NCBI RefSeq assembly: GCF_016807805.1 | Contig: NZ_CP063362.1 | Coordinates: 2,345,001 to 2,409,000 of the forward strand | Source of the DNA: Xanthobacter dioxanivorans | GTDB taxonomy: Bacteria > Pseudomonadota > Alphaproteobacteria > Rhizobiales > Xanthobacteraceae | Direction of reading: 5' to 3' | DNA length: 64,000 bases | In this document: positions 36,112 to 45,898 of the stretch, one piece after another | How the letters are laid out: each line of letters begins with the position of its first letter | Position numbering within the stretch: position 1 is the first letter of the stretch | Made by a program: the position numbers and the translations under genes | The notes under the pieces: model-generated | Databases searched by the model: none | The model's input: the letters and a program-made list of their open reading frames with translations, nothing else | What the model was told of the DNA's origin: nothing

Positions 36112-38044
36112 CCCTCTCCCGCCGCACCCTGCTGCGCCTTGGCGCCGCCTCCGCCGGCCTTGTGCTGCCCGGCGCCCGCGCCATGGGCCAGACGCGTGCG
36201 AGCCCGCCGAAGCCGGCCGATGCGGCCGCCGCCGAGGCCGACGGCGCCGTCTCCGGCGCCGTGGAGCGGCATGGCCTGTCCGTCTTCGGCGACCTCAAGT
36301 ATCCGCCGGGCTTCACCCATTTCGACTATGTGAACCCCGCCGCACCGAAGGGCGGTCCGTTTTCCACGGCGGTGCGCGGCACCATGTACAATCAGGCCTT
36401 CGGCACCTTCGACAGCTTCAATGCCTACAATCAGCAGGGCAACGGGGCGCAGGGCGTCGAGCTGCTGTTCGACACGCTGATGACCCCCGCCGAGGACGAG
36501 CGCGGCGGCATGTACGGCTGCCTCGCCTCGTCGGTGGTGATCGCCGACGACGGGCTCACCTATCGCTTTCGCCTGCGTCCCGAGGCGCATTTTCACGACG
36601 GCGCGCCGGTGACCGCGGACGACGTGGCCGCCTCGTTCGACGCTCTGAAGAGCGAGGGCCACGGCAATATCCGCCTCGCTTTGTCCGACCTCCTCGCGGC
36701 AGAGGCGGAGGGCCCGCGCGAGGTGGTGCTGCGCTTCCGCGCCGGCCGGGCGCGGGACGTGCCGCTGGTGGCGGCGGGCATGCCCGTCTTTTCCAAGGCC
36801 CATCTGGCGAAATATCCGTTCGCCCGCTCGTTCCTCACCCCGCCGGTGGGCTCCGGGCCCTACAAGGTGGAGCGCTTCGAGCAGGGCCGCTTCGTGGAAT
36901 ACCGTCGCGTGCCGGACTATTGGGGCCGCGACCTGCCGGTGATGAAGGGGCGCTTCAACTTCGACACCGTGCGCTACGAATATTTCCGCGAGCGCATTCC
37001 CGCCCTGGAAGCGTTCAAGGCCAAGGTCTACCTCTTCCGCGAGGAGTTCACCGCCCGCGAATGGGCGACCCAGTATGATTTTCCCGCGGTCCGCGAGGGC
37101 AAGGTCAAGCTGGAGACGCTGCCGGACGAGTCCTTTTCCGGCGTTCAGGGCTGGTTCTTCAACACGCGGCGGGCCAAGTTCTTCGACCGGCGCGTGCGCG
37201 AGGCCATCGGGCTGCTGTTCGATTTCGACTGGACGCGCCGTAACCTCATGTACGACAGCTACAACCGCACGGTGTCGTTCTTCCAGAATTCGGACATGAT
37301 GGCGGTGGGCAAGCCCTCCCCGGAGGAGCTGAAGCTGCTCGAGCCCTTCCGCGACCGCGTGCCGGAAGAAGTGTTCGACGAGGTCTACGTGCCCCCGCCA
37401 CCGATGGCTCGGGGGAGGACCGCGCCCTGCGTCGGCAGGCCCTCGACCTGCTGAAGGACGCGGGCTACACGATCCAGCAGGGGCGCCTGGTGGACGGCCG
37501 GGGCGAGCCCTTCACCATCGAGTTCCTCGACGCCGAGAGTTCCATCGAGCGGCACACCTCCCGCTTCATCGGCCACCTGAAGCGGGTGGGCATCGAGGGC
37601 TCGTTCCGGCTGGTGGATCCCGCGCAGTACGAGATGCGGGTGCAGAATTTCGACTTCGACATCATCGTCAAGCGCTACGGGTTCTCCCCCTATCCGGGCC
37701 GCGAGCTGCACTCCTATTTCTCCACGGAAGCGGCGCGGACCCGCGGTTCCAACAACATCGCCGGCATCGCCGATCCGGTGGTGGACGCGCTCATCGCCAC
37801 CGCCATCGCCGCGCCGGACCCGGCGACCCTGGTCACTGCCTGCCGGGCCCTCGACCGGGTGCTGCGGGCAGGGCGCTACTGGATACCTCAATGGTATTCC
37901 GGCGCCTTCCGCATCGCCTATTGGGACCAGTTCGACCGTCCGGCCGTGAAGCCCCGCTACGACCTCGGGGTGCGTGACACCTGGTGGAGCCGGTCCCAGG
38001 AAAAGGCGCAGGAGAAGGCTCAGGACGCCCCGCGGGGCGGTTGA
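36108..38044 (+). pseudogene. second YejA-like binding protein, frameshifted
   Basis: Starts at ATG 36108, overlapping the first binding-protein stop by 4 bp. The N-terminus SRRTLLRLGAASAGLVLPGA looks like a twin-arginine signal, unlike its neighbour. HGLSVFGDLKYPPGFTHFDY matches the paralogue. At the C5 run 37392-37396 the frame is lost (first frame ends at 37454); the family continues in another frame (TDGSGEDRALRRQALDLL, then GRGEPFTIEFLD) to 38044. Six C would restore a ~645-aa protein. Likely a sequence error. The two binding proteins could give the transporter two substrate ranges. Confidence 0.85.
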
Positions 38045-38090
38045 CGCGGACCGGCTGCGGCGGCACCGTCGTGCCGGATCGGGAGACGTA

Positions 38091-39206
38091 ATGCTCGCTT
38101 ACATTCTTCGCCGCATCGCCCTCATGGTGCCGACCATTCTCGGCATCATGTTCGTCTCGTTCGTGGTCATCCAGTTCGCGCCCGGCGGCCCGGTGGAGCG
38201 GGTGATCGCCCAGCTCACCGGGCAGGACGTGTCGGCGACGGCGCGGATCTCCGGTGGGGGAGGGGACTTCTCCGGCGGCGCCGCGGCGGCGCAGGCGGGA
38301 GGGGCGATGGATGCCGTCGCCTCCAAGTATCGCGGCGCGCAGGGCCTCGACCCTGCCTTCATCAAGCAGCTGGAAAAGCAGTTCGGCTTCGACAAGCCCG
38401 CGCATGAGCGCTTCCTGAAGATGATCACGGACTATGCCACCTTCGATTTCGGCCGCTCCTACTTCCGCGACATCCGGGTGCTCGACCTGATCGCCGAGAA
38501 GCTGCCGGTCTCCATCTCGCTCGGCCTGTGGATGACGCTGCTGACCTATGCGATCTCGATTCCCCTCGGCATCTCCAAGGCCATGCGCGACGGCTCGCGC
38601 TTCGACATGTGGACCTCGGCGGTGATCATCATCGGCTACGCCATCCCCTCCTTCCTGTTCGCCATCCTGCTCATCATCCTGTTCGCGGGCGGCTCTTTCC
38701 TCGATCTGTTCCCCCTGCGCGGGCTCACTTCGGAGAATTTCTGGCAGATGAGCTGGCCCGAGCGCATCGTCGACTATGCGTGGCACCTGGTGCTGCCGCT
38801 CACCTCCATGGTGCTCGGGGCGTTCGCCACCATGACGCTGCTCACCAAGAACTCGTTCCTCGAGGAGATCCGCAAGCAGTACGTGACCACGGCCCGCATG
38901 AAGGGCCTCGGCGAGCGGCGGGTGCTCTACGGCCATGTGTTCCGCAACGCCATGCTCATTGTGATCGCCGGCTTTCCCGGCGCCTTCATCTCCGCCTTCT
39001 TCGCCGGGTCGCTGCTCATCGAGACCATCTTCTCCCTCGACGGGCTCGGGCTCCTGGGCTTCGAGAGCGTGCTCAACCGCGACTATCCGGTGGTGTTCGC
39101 CACCCTCTACATCTTCTCCCTGGCCGGCCTCGTGGTGGGCCTCGTCTCGGACGTCACCTACATGCTGGTCGATCCGCGCATCGACTTCGAGACGCGGGAG
39201 GTGTGA
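38091..39206 (+). CDS. yejB: ABC transporter permease YejB
   Basis: An inner-membrane permease of 371 aa (BPD_transp_1). MLAYILRRIALMVPTILGI is the typical first span. A periplasmic Gly/Ala-rich insert lies at ~50-85. Further spans surround the EAA-type coupling loop ARMKGLGERRVLYGHVFRNA. ATG 38091 is preceded by GGGAG. Partner of YejE; 3 bp separate the two genes. Confidence 0.93.
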   Translation: MLAYILRRIALMVPTILGIMFVSFVVIQFAPGGPVERVIAQLTGQDVSATARISGGGGDFSGGAAAAQAGGAMDAVASKYRGAQGLDPAFIKQLEKQFGFDKPAHERFLKMITDYATFDFGRSYFRDIRVLDLIAEKLPVSISLGLWMTLLTYAISIPLGISKAMRDGSRFDMWTSAVIIIGYAIPSFLFAILLIILFAGGSFLDLFPLRGLTSENFWQMSWPERIVDYAWHLVLPLTSMVLGAFATMTLLTKNSFLEEIRKQYVTTARMKGLGERRVLYGHVFRNAMLIVIAGFPGAFISAFFAGSLLIETIFSLDGLGLLGFESVLNRDYPVVFATLYIFSLAGLVVGLVSDVTYMLVDPRIDFETREV

Positions 39207-39209
39207 GCC

Positions 39210-40418
39210 GTGGACGCCGTGCCCCTGCTCCAGCCGGGCGAGCCCACCGATGTGCCCGCGGCCCGCGACCTGCCCCACGGACAGCTCCAGCCGCCGGGCG
39301 AGACCCGGCCGGCGGGGCGCTTCGCGCTCTCGCCGCTCAACCGGCGGCGCCTGTCCAACTTTCGCGCCAACCGGCGCGGCTACTGGTCGTTCATCGTGTT
39401 CATGGTGCTGTTCGTCGTCAGCCTCGGAGCGGAATTCATCGCCAACGACAAGCCGGTCTTCGTCTCCTATGACGGCGGCTGGTACTTCCCCGTGGTGCGG
39501 GCCTATCCGGAGACCACATTCGGCGGCGACTTCGAGACGGACGCGGACTATCGCGACCCCTTCCTCCAGAAGCTGATCGCCGAGAAGGGCGGGTGGATGA
39601 TCTGGCCGCCCATCCACTTCTCCTATTCCACCCACAATCTGGACCTGCCCACCCCCGCGCCCTCTCCGCCCACCTGGATGCTCACCGAGGCGCAGTGCAA
39701 GGCGGTGGCGCTGAAGAAGGGCGTCGCCGGCTGTTCGGGGCTCGAATACAACTGGCTCGGCACCGACGACCAGGGCCGGGACGTGGTGGCGCGGCTCATC
39801 TACGGCTTCCGCATCTCGGTGCTGTTCGGCCTGATCCTGACGGTGATCTCGTCCGTGGTCGGCGTCGCCGCTGGGGCGGTGCAGGGCTATTTCGGCGGCT
39901 GGGTGGACCTCCTGTTCCAGCGCTTCATCGAGATCTGGACGGCCATTCCCTCGCTCTATCTTTTGCTCATCATCTCCTCCGTGCTGGTGCCGGGCTTCTG
40001 GGTGCTGCTCGGCATCCTGCTTTTGTTCTCCTGGGTGTCGCTGGTGGGGCTGGTGCGGGCGGAATTCCTGCGCGCGCGCAATTTCGAATATGTGCAGGCG
40101 GCCCGGGCGCTGGGCGTCGGCAACCTCACCATCATGACGCGGCACATGCTGCCCAACGCCATGGTGGCGACGCTGACCATGCTGCCCTTCATCCTGTCCT
40201 CGTCGGTGATGACGCTGACGGCGCTGGACTTCCTCGGCTTCGGCCTGCCGCCGGGCTCGCCCTCGCTCGGAGAGCTGCTCTCGCAGGGCAAGAGCAACAT
40301 CCAGGCGCCCTGGCTCGGGCTGACCGGATTCTTCACCGTGGCCGTCATGCTCAGCCTGCTCATCTTCATCGGCGAGGCGGTGCGCGACGCCTTCGATCCG
40401 CGCAAGACCTTCACGTGA
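39210..40418 (+). CDS. yejE: ABC transporter permease YejE
   Basis: The second permease, 402 aa, of the DppC/OppC type. A Pro-rich N-terminal tail (~1-45), a first span, a periplasmic insert and then five spans. The coupling loop is ARALGVGNLTIMTRHMLPNA. NWLGTDDQGRDVVARLIYG is the family signature. It starts with GTG 39210. Translationally close to yejB and followed 11 bp on by the ATPase gene. Confidence 0.93.
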   Translation: MDAVPLLQPGEPTDVPAARDLPHGQLQPPGETRPAGRFALSPLNRRRLSNFRANRRGYWSFIVFMVLFVVSLGAEFIANDKPVFVSYDGGWYFPVVRAYPETTFGGDFETDADYRDPFLQKLIAEKGGWMIWPPIHFSYSTHNLDLPTPAPSPPTWMLTEAQCKAVALKKGVAGCSGLEYNWLGTDDQGRDVVARLIYGFRISVLFGLILTVISSVVGVAAGAVQGYFGGWVDLLFQRFIEIWTAIPSLYLLLIISSVLVPGFWVLLGILLLFSWVSLVGLVRAEFLRARNFEYVQAARALGVGNLTIMTRHMLPNAMVATLTMLPFILSSSVMTLTALDFLGFGLPPGSPSLGELLSQGKSNIQAPWLGLTGFFTVAVMLSLLIFIGEAVRDAFDPRKTFT

Positions 40419-40429
40419 GGGATCGAGAC

Positions 40430-42061
40430 ATGGCCACCCTTCCCCTCCTTGCCGTCGAAGACCTCTCCGTCGCCTTCCGCCGGGATGGCGAGACGGCTCT
40501 GGCGGTGAAGAACGTCTCCTTCCAGCTCGCCAAGGGGGAGACGCTGGCGCTGGTGGGCGAATCCGGCTCCGGCAAGTCGGTCACGGCGCTCTCCATCCTG
40601 AAGCTGCTGAACTATCCCGCCGCCAGCCATCCCTCGGGGCGGATCCTGTTCGAGGGGAAGGACCTGCTCACCGTGCCCGAGCGGGACTTGCGCGCCGTGC
40701 GCGGCAACCGCATCACCATGGTGTTCCAGGAGCCCATGAGCTCGCTCAACCCGCTGCACACCATCGAGCAGCAGGTGGGGGAGATGCTCACCCTCCATCG
40801 CGGCATGGGCGCGGCCGCCGCGCGGGCGCGGACGCTGGAGCTTCTGGCCGAGGTGGGCATTCCACAGCCGGAGACGCGCCTTTCCGCCTATCCGCACCAG
40901 CTCTCCGGCGGCCAGCGCCAGCGGGTGATGATCGCCATGGCGCTGGCCAACGAGCCGGACCTGCTCATCGCCGACGAGCCCACCACCGCCCTCGACGTCA
41001 CCGTGCAGGCGCAGATCCTCAAGCTGCTGAAGGAGTTGCAGGCGCGCCTCGGCATGGCCATGCTGTTCATCACCCACGACCTGCACATCGTGCGCAAGAT
41101 CGCCGACCGGGTCTGCGTCATGCAGCGGGGCGAGATCGTGGAGCAGGGCGGGGCGGAGGAGACCTTCCTCCATCCGCGCCATCCCTACACCAAGGCCCTG
41201 CTGAAAGCGGAGCCGAAGCCCGATCCCGCCCCCACTTCGCCGGATGCGCCCATCGTGGTGGAGGCGAGCGACCTCAAGGTGCATTTTCCCATCAAGCGCG
41301 GCATCCTGCGCAAGACGGTGGGGTTCGTGAAGGCGGTGGACGGTGTCTCCATCGCCATCCGCCGCGGCGAGACGCTGGGGGTGGTGGGCGAATCCGGCTC
41401 GGGCAAGACCACGCTCGGCCTCGCGCTGCTGCGGCTCATTTCATCCAAGGGGCCGGTGACCTTCCTCGGCCGGCGCATCGACGGCCTGTCCTTCAAGGGC
41501 ATGCGGCCCCTGCGCTCGGACATGCAGATCGTGTTCCAGGATCCCTATGGTGCGCTCTCGCCGCGCATGTCGGTGGCGGACATCGTCGGGGAGGGCCTGC
41601 TCGTCCACCAGCGCGGGCTCTCGGCGGCCGAGCGGGATGCGCGGGTGGTGGCGGCGCTGGCCGACGTGGGGCTCGACACTTCGAGCCGGCACCGCTATCC
41701 GCACGAATTCTCCGGTGGCCAGCGCCAGCGCATCTCCATCGCCCGCGCCATGGCGCTCGAACCCTCCTTCGTGGTGCTGGACGAGCCCACCAGCGCCCTC
41801 GACATGATCGTGCAGGCGCAGATCGTGGACCTGCTGCGCGCCCTCCAGAGGAAGCGCGACCTCACCTTCATGTTCATCTCGCACGATTTGCGCGTGGTCT
41901 CGGCGCTGGCCAGCCGCATCCTCGTCATGCGCGACGGCAAGATGGTGGAGGAGGGGGCGGCCCGCGAGGTGTTCGAGCGGCCGAGGGAGGCCTACACCCG
42001 CGCCCTCTTCGCCGCCGCCTTCGACCTCGAGACCGCCGGGCAGGGCGTGGTGCGCCAGTGA
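40430..42061 (+). CDS. yejF: ABC transporter ATP-binding protein YejF (two domains)
   Basis: A fused double ATPase of 543 aa energising the YejBE permease. Each half has a Walker A ([15 protein letters not shown] and [15 protein letters not shown]), a signature motif ([15 protein letters not shown] and [15 protein letters not shown]) and a Walker B ([12 protein letters not shown] and [12 protein letters not shown]). Both sites look catalytically complete. ATG 40430. It overlaps the next gene by 4 bp (GTGA). Confidence 0.95.
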   Translation: MATLPLLAVEDLSVAFRRDGETALAVKNVSFQLAKGETLALVGESGSGKSVTALSILKLLNYPAASHPSGRILFEGKDLLTVPERDLRAVRGNRITMVFQEPMSSLNPLHTIEQQVGEMLTLHRGMGAAAARARTLELLAEVGIPQPETRLSAYPHQLSGGQRQRVMIAMALANEPDLLIADEPTTALDVTVQAQILKLLKELQARLGMAMLFITHDLHIVRKIADRVCVMQRGEIVEQGGAEETFLHPRHPYTKALLKAEPKPDPAPTSPDAPIVVEASDLKVHFPIKRGILRKTVGFVKAVDGVSIAIRRGETLGVVGESGSGKTTLGLALLRLISSKGPVTFLGRRIDGLSFKGMRPLRSDMQIVFQDPYGALSPRMSVADIVGEGLLVHQRGLSAAERDARVVAALADVGLDTSSRHRYPHEFSGGQRQRISIARAMALEPSFVVLDEPTSALDMIVQAQIVDLLRALQRKRDLTFMFISHDLRVVSALASRILVMRDGKMVEEGAAREVFERPREAYTRALFAAAFDLETAGQGVVRQ

Positions 42062-42711
42062 CACGGACCGACCTCCCCGAGGATCGTCCCGCGCGGGCGG
42101 ACGTGGAAGGCCCCGAGCTGCTGGCAAGGGGCTTTCGTCCCTACGAGCGCTACCGCATCGTGCTCCACCACGAAGACGGGTCCAGCGACGTGCAGTCCCG
42201 CGACATCATCCGCGCCGGCAGCGTGGTGGGAGTGCTCGGCTACGACCCGGAGCGGGAGCTCGTGGTGCTCATCCGCCAGTTCCGCTTCGGTGCCCATCTC
42301 GTCCACAACCGGGGCGACATGGTGGAGATCGTCGCCGGCATCGTCGAGCAGGGGGAGGGCTACGAGGCCGCGGCCCTGCGCGAATGCGGGGAGGAGGCGG
42401 GGGTGGTGCCGCGGGCGCTGATCCCCATGCTCCGCTTCGTGCCTTCGCCGGGGGTGAGCGACGAGTTCGCCGTGCTCTTCCTCGGCCTCCTCGATTCCGC
42501 CGCTCTTCCGCAGCAGGCCGGGGCGGAGGCCGAGACGGAGCGCACCTATCCGTTCGCGGTGAAGCTGGATGACGCCCTCGCCGCGGTCGAGGCGGGGCGA
42601 ATGATCAATGGCTATGTGATCATTGCGCTGCAATGGCTGGCATTGAACCGCCACCGCCTGCCCGCGCTCCTGGCGGGGGTGGCGACCCTGGCCGGGGCGG
42701 CGACGGCGTGA
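42058..42711 (+). CDS. NUDIX hydrolase (ADP-ribose pyrophosphatase type)
   Basis: A 217-aa Nudix enzyme. VLIRQFRFGAHLVHN precedes the Nudix region, GIVEQGEGYEAAALRECGEEAG, in which the G-x5-E-x7-RE-x2-EE pattern is readable. This arrangement is typical of ADP-sugar pyrophosphatases (NudF/TrgB group). GTG start at 42058 overlaps the yejF stop, so it is part of the same transcript. A functional link to peptide transport is not known. Confidence 0.88.
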   Translation: MTRTDLPEDRPARADVEGPELLARGFRPYERYRIVLHHEDGSSDVQSRDIIRAGSVVGVLGYDPERELVVLIRQFRFGAHLVHNRGDMVEIVAGIVEQGEGYEAAALRECGEEAGVVPRALIPMLRFVPSPGVSDEFAVLFLGLLDSAALPQQAGAEAETERTYPFAVKLDDALAAVEAGRMINGYVIIALQWLALNRHRLPALLAGVATLAGAATA

Positions 42712-42778
42712 AGATGTCGCCGCGTGCCGGGAGGGCGCGCCTTCCCATGCGCCGCCGCATCGGCTCCGCGAGGGCGGT

Positions 42779-43594
42779 CTACAGCAGGTGCCGCCCGGTG
42801 AGGGCGTAGCAATAGGTATCGAGCAGTTCGGCCTCCTCCGCACGGAGCGAGCCGTCCGCCTTGACCACCCGCAGGCCCGCCTTCAGCACGGTGGCGATGG
42901 CCTCGTTCCCGCTCTCGAACAGGGTGTCGAGGGCACCGTCGATCGCCTCCGTGGTCGGGCGCAGGCGACCCACATAGGCCGCGAGCCGCTCGCGCTCCGC
43001 CCCGGTGAGGTCGAGCCCCTCGGCGCTGCAGGCGCGTTCGCAGAAGAAGACCACTTCCTCGGCTTCCGCCGCGCCCATTTCCCCATCGGCGAGGGCGAGC
43101 GCCGCGAGCAGCACCACCCCCGTCTTGCGGGTGATGGTGCGGATCCGGTCCCACCGCACGTCGGCGGGCTCGTCCGGCGGCACGATGATGGCGTTCTTCG
43201 GCCATACGAAGCCGAAGGTCTCGAAGAAGAAGCGCGAGAGCGGCTCGCGCCGCGCGCCGTCCAGGTCGGTGATGGCGGTGATGCGGTCCACCCGGAAGGC
43301 CCGCGTCGCCTGCCGCTCGTGGCACTTGGCGATGAGGATGGGCACGCCTTCCACATTGCGCTGCACGGCCCACACCGAGATCCGGCGATGGCTCTCGTTG
43401 CCGGCGTGGTCCACATAGTCGATGGCGAAGGACTGCCCGTCCGCCGGGTCGTGGTCTTCGCCATGGCCCGCGGCGAGCTCGTCGTGGGGATCGTCGGCGG
43501 GGACGCTCAGGCGTCCGGCCGAGGCATAGAGCGGCGCGCCGAACAGCTCCACGCGGTCGGCGAGGAAGGTCTTCAGCGACGTGATGGCGTTCAT
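42779..43594 (-). CDS. WYL-like and TerB-like domain protein
   Basis: A 271-aa protein. Residues ~50-125 resemble a WYL-type ligand-binding fold (SFAIDYVDHAGNESHRRISV, then RAFRVDRITAITDL), and residues ~160-271 a TerB-like helical domain (LALADGEMGAAEAEEV, then VVKADGSLRAEEAELL). There is no HTH. The combination suggests a ligand-responsive adaptor, not a transcription factor. ATG 43594. Convergent with the Nudix gene. Function unknown. Confidence 0.75.
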   Translation of the reverse strand: MNAITSLKTFLADRVELFGAPLYASAGRLSVPADDPHDELAAGHGEDHDPADGQSFAIDYVDHAGNESHRRISVWAVQRNVEGVPILIAKCHERQATRAFRVDRITAITDLDGARREPLSRFFFETFGFVWPKNAIIVPPDEPADVRWDRIRTITRKTGVVLLAALALADGEMGAAEAEEVVFFCERACSAEGLDLTGAERERLAAYVGRLRPTTEAIDGALDTLFESGNEAIATVLKAGLRVVKADGSLRAEEAELLDTYCYALTGRHLL

Positions 43595-43689
43595 GGCGCG
43601 GTCACCCGGGGCAGGCAGGTCTGCCCCGCTCTTGTAGCCGGCTGTGCCGCCGCGATCTAGCGCCCCGGTGGGGCGGGATGCCCGCCCGG

Positions 43690-43974
43690 TCAATCGTCGA
43701 ACAGGTGGTCGGCTGCCGTGATGAGGCCGAGCTGGGGATTGGCGGCGCAGTATTCGCCGAGCTTGCCCGCATTGGCCACGAACCGGTCGGTGTCGATCAC
43801 CGGCGGCGCGTCGTCATCCTTATAGTAGCCATCGAGCCAGGACAGGATGACCGTGATGGTCGGCTTGTCGCTGGAGATGAACTGCTGGCAGGTCATGGTG
43901 GAGAGGTCCCACTTCTCGGCGGCGGCGGGAACGCAGGCGCCGACGAGAAGGATGAGAGCCAGGGCGTGTTTCAT
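43690..43974 (-). CDS. HdeA/HdeB family protein
   Basis: A 94-aa secreted protein. Signal peptide ~1-19 (ALALILLVGACVPAAAE). The mature part has WDLSTMTCQQFISSDKP and GEYCAANP, the two Cys that form the HdeA-type disulfide. HdeA/B proteins are periplasmic acid-stress chaperones; alphaproteobacterial members are less studied. It is the last chromosomal gene before the left att site. Confidence 0.85.
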   Translation of the reverse strand: MKHALALILLVGACVPAAAEKWDLSTMTCQQFISSDKPTITVILSWLDGYYKDDDAPPVIDTDRFVANAGKLGEYCAANPQLGLITAADHLFDD

Positions 43975-44111
43975 GGTGCCCCCCTTAGCGTCGCTCTGCG
44001 GAATGGCGGCGACGTTGAATTAAACCTAGCACGGCCCCGAAACACCGGCCACGTGCAACCGGGCCGTGAGGCACGGTTTCTGGCGGCCGAGTCGATGGGA
44101 AACGGAGGGAT

Positions 44112-44142
44112 CTTTGGGATGGTGCTGCGAGAGAGGATTGAA
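44112..44142. repeat. attL (copy of tRNA-Thr 3' end)
   Basis: A 31-bp sequence identical to 61553-61583. It contains the last 20 nt and CCA of tRNA-Thr plus 8 bp beyond, without the rest of the tRNA. It marks the left end of the integrated element. Confidence 0.9.
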
Positions 44143-44203
44143 TTCAAAAATGAACGGGATAATATATTGAAAACAATGAAGAAAAAATATGAACGGAGGT
44201 ATT

Positions 44204-44232
44204 TTGGACGCTTGGACGGGAAGGTTTTGGAC
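44204..44232. repeat. three TTGGAC repeats, candidate left integrase arm sites
   Basis: TTGGAC at 44204-44209, 44212-44217 and 44227-44232, all in the same direction, 62 bp inside attL. A similar triplet lies inside attR. Spacing and position fit arm-type integrase sites. Confidence 0.55.
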
Positions 44233-44333
44233 AATTAACATGGATGTTATGTTATTTTAGGTTTGATCTGCGTCCGTCTCGCCCTCTTTGCCGTCCTTGC
44301 AGTTACGAAAGGTATGGGTACAGTTCGCTAGGG

Positions 44334-45206
44334 ATGGGCTTCTGGGCTAGGGAAATGCTTGATTTTTCGTCGATGGGGTTTGATCGCGCGCTGGGGATCA
44401 TTGGCCTTGTAGTCGGCATATTATCTATATGGCTTGCTCGGCACTATTATAAAAAGAGCCTTGTTACAAAGATCATTGGTTTTTGCGTTACGGAACCTAT
44501 TCGACTTTCTACGTCTTCTGACGTTAAATCGTCCGTCGATGGAGAAATTTACGACTATTTAGAAAAAAGATACTATTTATTGTGGAATAAAGGGTCGTCG
44601 GCGATCGAGTATAGCGATTTTATTTCAGATATACAAATTAAACGGGACGCTGAAGGCGAGGAAGAGCATATTGTAAGGGTTTCAATTGTAAAAAAGGATA
44701 GTCTAGTTGATATAAAAGAGATGAAAGACGGGTCCTTTAGGCTGAATTTGCTTAGACCCGGCGAAGCGATTGTATTTTGCGTATATTATAGAGAGAAAAA
44801 TTTCATGCCGACTTTGTATATATCAACAAAAGTAAAAGAGATGGTTCGTCGTGAATTCTTTACGATTGACATTATGCGATACATCGGCGCATTTTTGGCA
44901 TCCATTTTTGCTCTTTCTGCTGTGTTGACCGATTTTTTTGGAGCTTTTTCAATTGATGATAATGTAATTAAATATTTTGAAAATAATTATAGCAAACCTG
45001 TTCTCGGCGGAATGGCGCTTGTCGCGCTGTTTTCGATGTTTGGAGCGATTATTGCAATTGGATATCTGGCGAATTATATTTTCAAATTACTTATCTGGCG
45101 AAATAGATCTGGAATAGTTAACGACTACGCAGCGGTTTATTTATCAACACTGAATTTGAAGCACAACGATGTTTGGAGATATTACGATATAAAGGATTTG
45201 GGCTGA
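44334..45206 (+). CDS. AT-rich three-span membrane protein, element cargo
   Basis: Unknown protein of about 290 aa (320 aa if the ATG at 44244 is used; those extra residues are not protein-like). One span near the N-terminus (LGIIGLVVGILSIWLA), a soluble central domain of ~130 residues, then two spans near the C-terminus (IGAFLASIFALSAVL and ALVALFSMFGAIIAIGYLA). Far more AT-rich than the surrounding genes. It lies next to attL, on the strand opposite to the late genes, a usual place for cargo such as defence or exclusion genes. No catalytic motif is visible, so any such role is a guess. Confidence 0.7.
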   Translation: MGFWAREMLDFSSMGFDRALGIIGLVVGILSIWLARHYYKKSLVTKIIGFCVTEPIRLSTSSDVKSSVDGEIYDYLEKRYYLLWNKGSSAIEYSDFISDIQIKRDAEGEEEHIVRVSIVKKDSLVDIKEMKDGSFRLNLLRPGEAIVFCVYYREKNFMPTLYISTKVKEMVRREFFTIDIMRYIGAFLASIFALSAVLTDFFGAFSIDDNVIKYFENNYSKPVLGGMALVALFSMFGAIIAIGYLANYIFKLLIWRNRSGIVNDYAAVYLSTLNLKHNDVWRYYDIKDLG

Positions 45207-45355
45207 GGTGGCGCCAGAAGAGGCCAGTCCACCAGCCCACGCCGACCGCAAGCGTCACACTTCAGGCACGCGGGCACGTCTCGCGCTTTGAGGTGGAGGA
45301 TGGTCGCCGGGCGTGCCATGCCTGACCAATGGACAAATAGGGAACATTCTCAAGC

Positions 45356-45387
45356 TGAAAAAGGCGGCACCGGGGAGGTGCCGCCTT
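45356..45387 (-). terminator. rho-independent terminator, end of minus-strand small-gene cluster
   Basis: AAGGCGGCACC (45361-45371), a 5-base loop, GGTGCCGCCTT (45377-45387). Read on the minus strand the stem is followed by TTTTTC. It would end transcripts of the 45400-46465 genes. Confidence 0.85.
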
Positions 45388-45399
45388 GCTGGTGCAGAA

Positions 45400-45681
45400 T
45401 TACGGCTCGATGAAACGAACTCCATCCTCATATGTGTAGCACCGGGCGCCATCGGTCAGGATGTACACGGTCCCGCTATCGCCGCCGTCGCCTGCCGTGC
45501 CGGTGAAGGGCAGATCGTCGCCCTCCGAGCGAGCGACGCGGATACCGGCACGGTCCTCCCGCACATCGAAGGTGCCGGGGAGGGGTTCGCGCTGGCGAAG
45601 CTTCCGAGCGATCGCTGAGGCATCTTCGGCGGACACCGGCCGCAGGTTGTGCAGGGCTTCGTCATCGATCAGGTAGGTCAT
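45400..45681 (-). CDS. hypothetical element protein (93 aa)
   Basis: Unknown. Acidic, soluble, with a C-terminal strand-rich part (VYILTDGARCYTYEDGVRFI). Start ATG 45681 with a purine-rich AAAGGA upstream. Last gene of a minus-strand cluster and closed by the hairpin at 45356-45387. Confidence 0.65.
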   Translation of the reverse strand: MTYLIDDEALHNLRPVSAEDASAIARKLRQREPLPGTFDVREDRAGIRVARSEGDDLPFTGTAGDGGDSGTVYILTDGARCYTYEDGVRFIEP

Positions 45682-45739
45682 TTAACAGGTCCTTTGCGTG
45701 AGATTGGGAGTTTGGAGGGCGTCACTTGGCGCCCTGGGG

Positions 45740-45898
45740 TCAGTCGAGCTCGGCGAGGAGCGCGTCTAGCTCCTCGTCTGAGAGGTCGGGCGGCCGATCA
45801 GGTTGAAGGGCCTTCGGATCGGCGTTCGCGATCTCGGCGAGGTCGGCGCGAAGAGCCGCATCCGCGTCAGGCTCTGCCTTCGTCGCTTTCTCGCTCAT
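45740..45898 (-). CDS. small acidic protein (52 aa)
   Basis: A short gene: ATG at 45898, TGA at 45740. It begins MSEKATKAEPDADAALRADL and ends DEELDALLAELD; strongly acidic and helical. Its start overlaps the stop of the upstream basic protein gene by 4 bp (ATGA), typical of coupled phage genes. Function unknown; the acidic/basic pair may bind each other. Confidence 0.6.
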   Translation of the reverse strand: MSEKATKAEPDADAALRADLAEIANADPKALQPDRPPDLSDEELDALLAELD

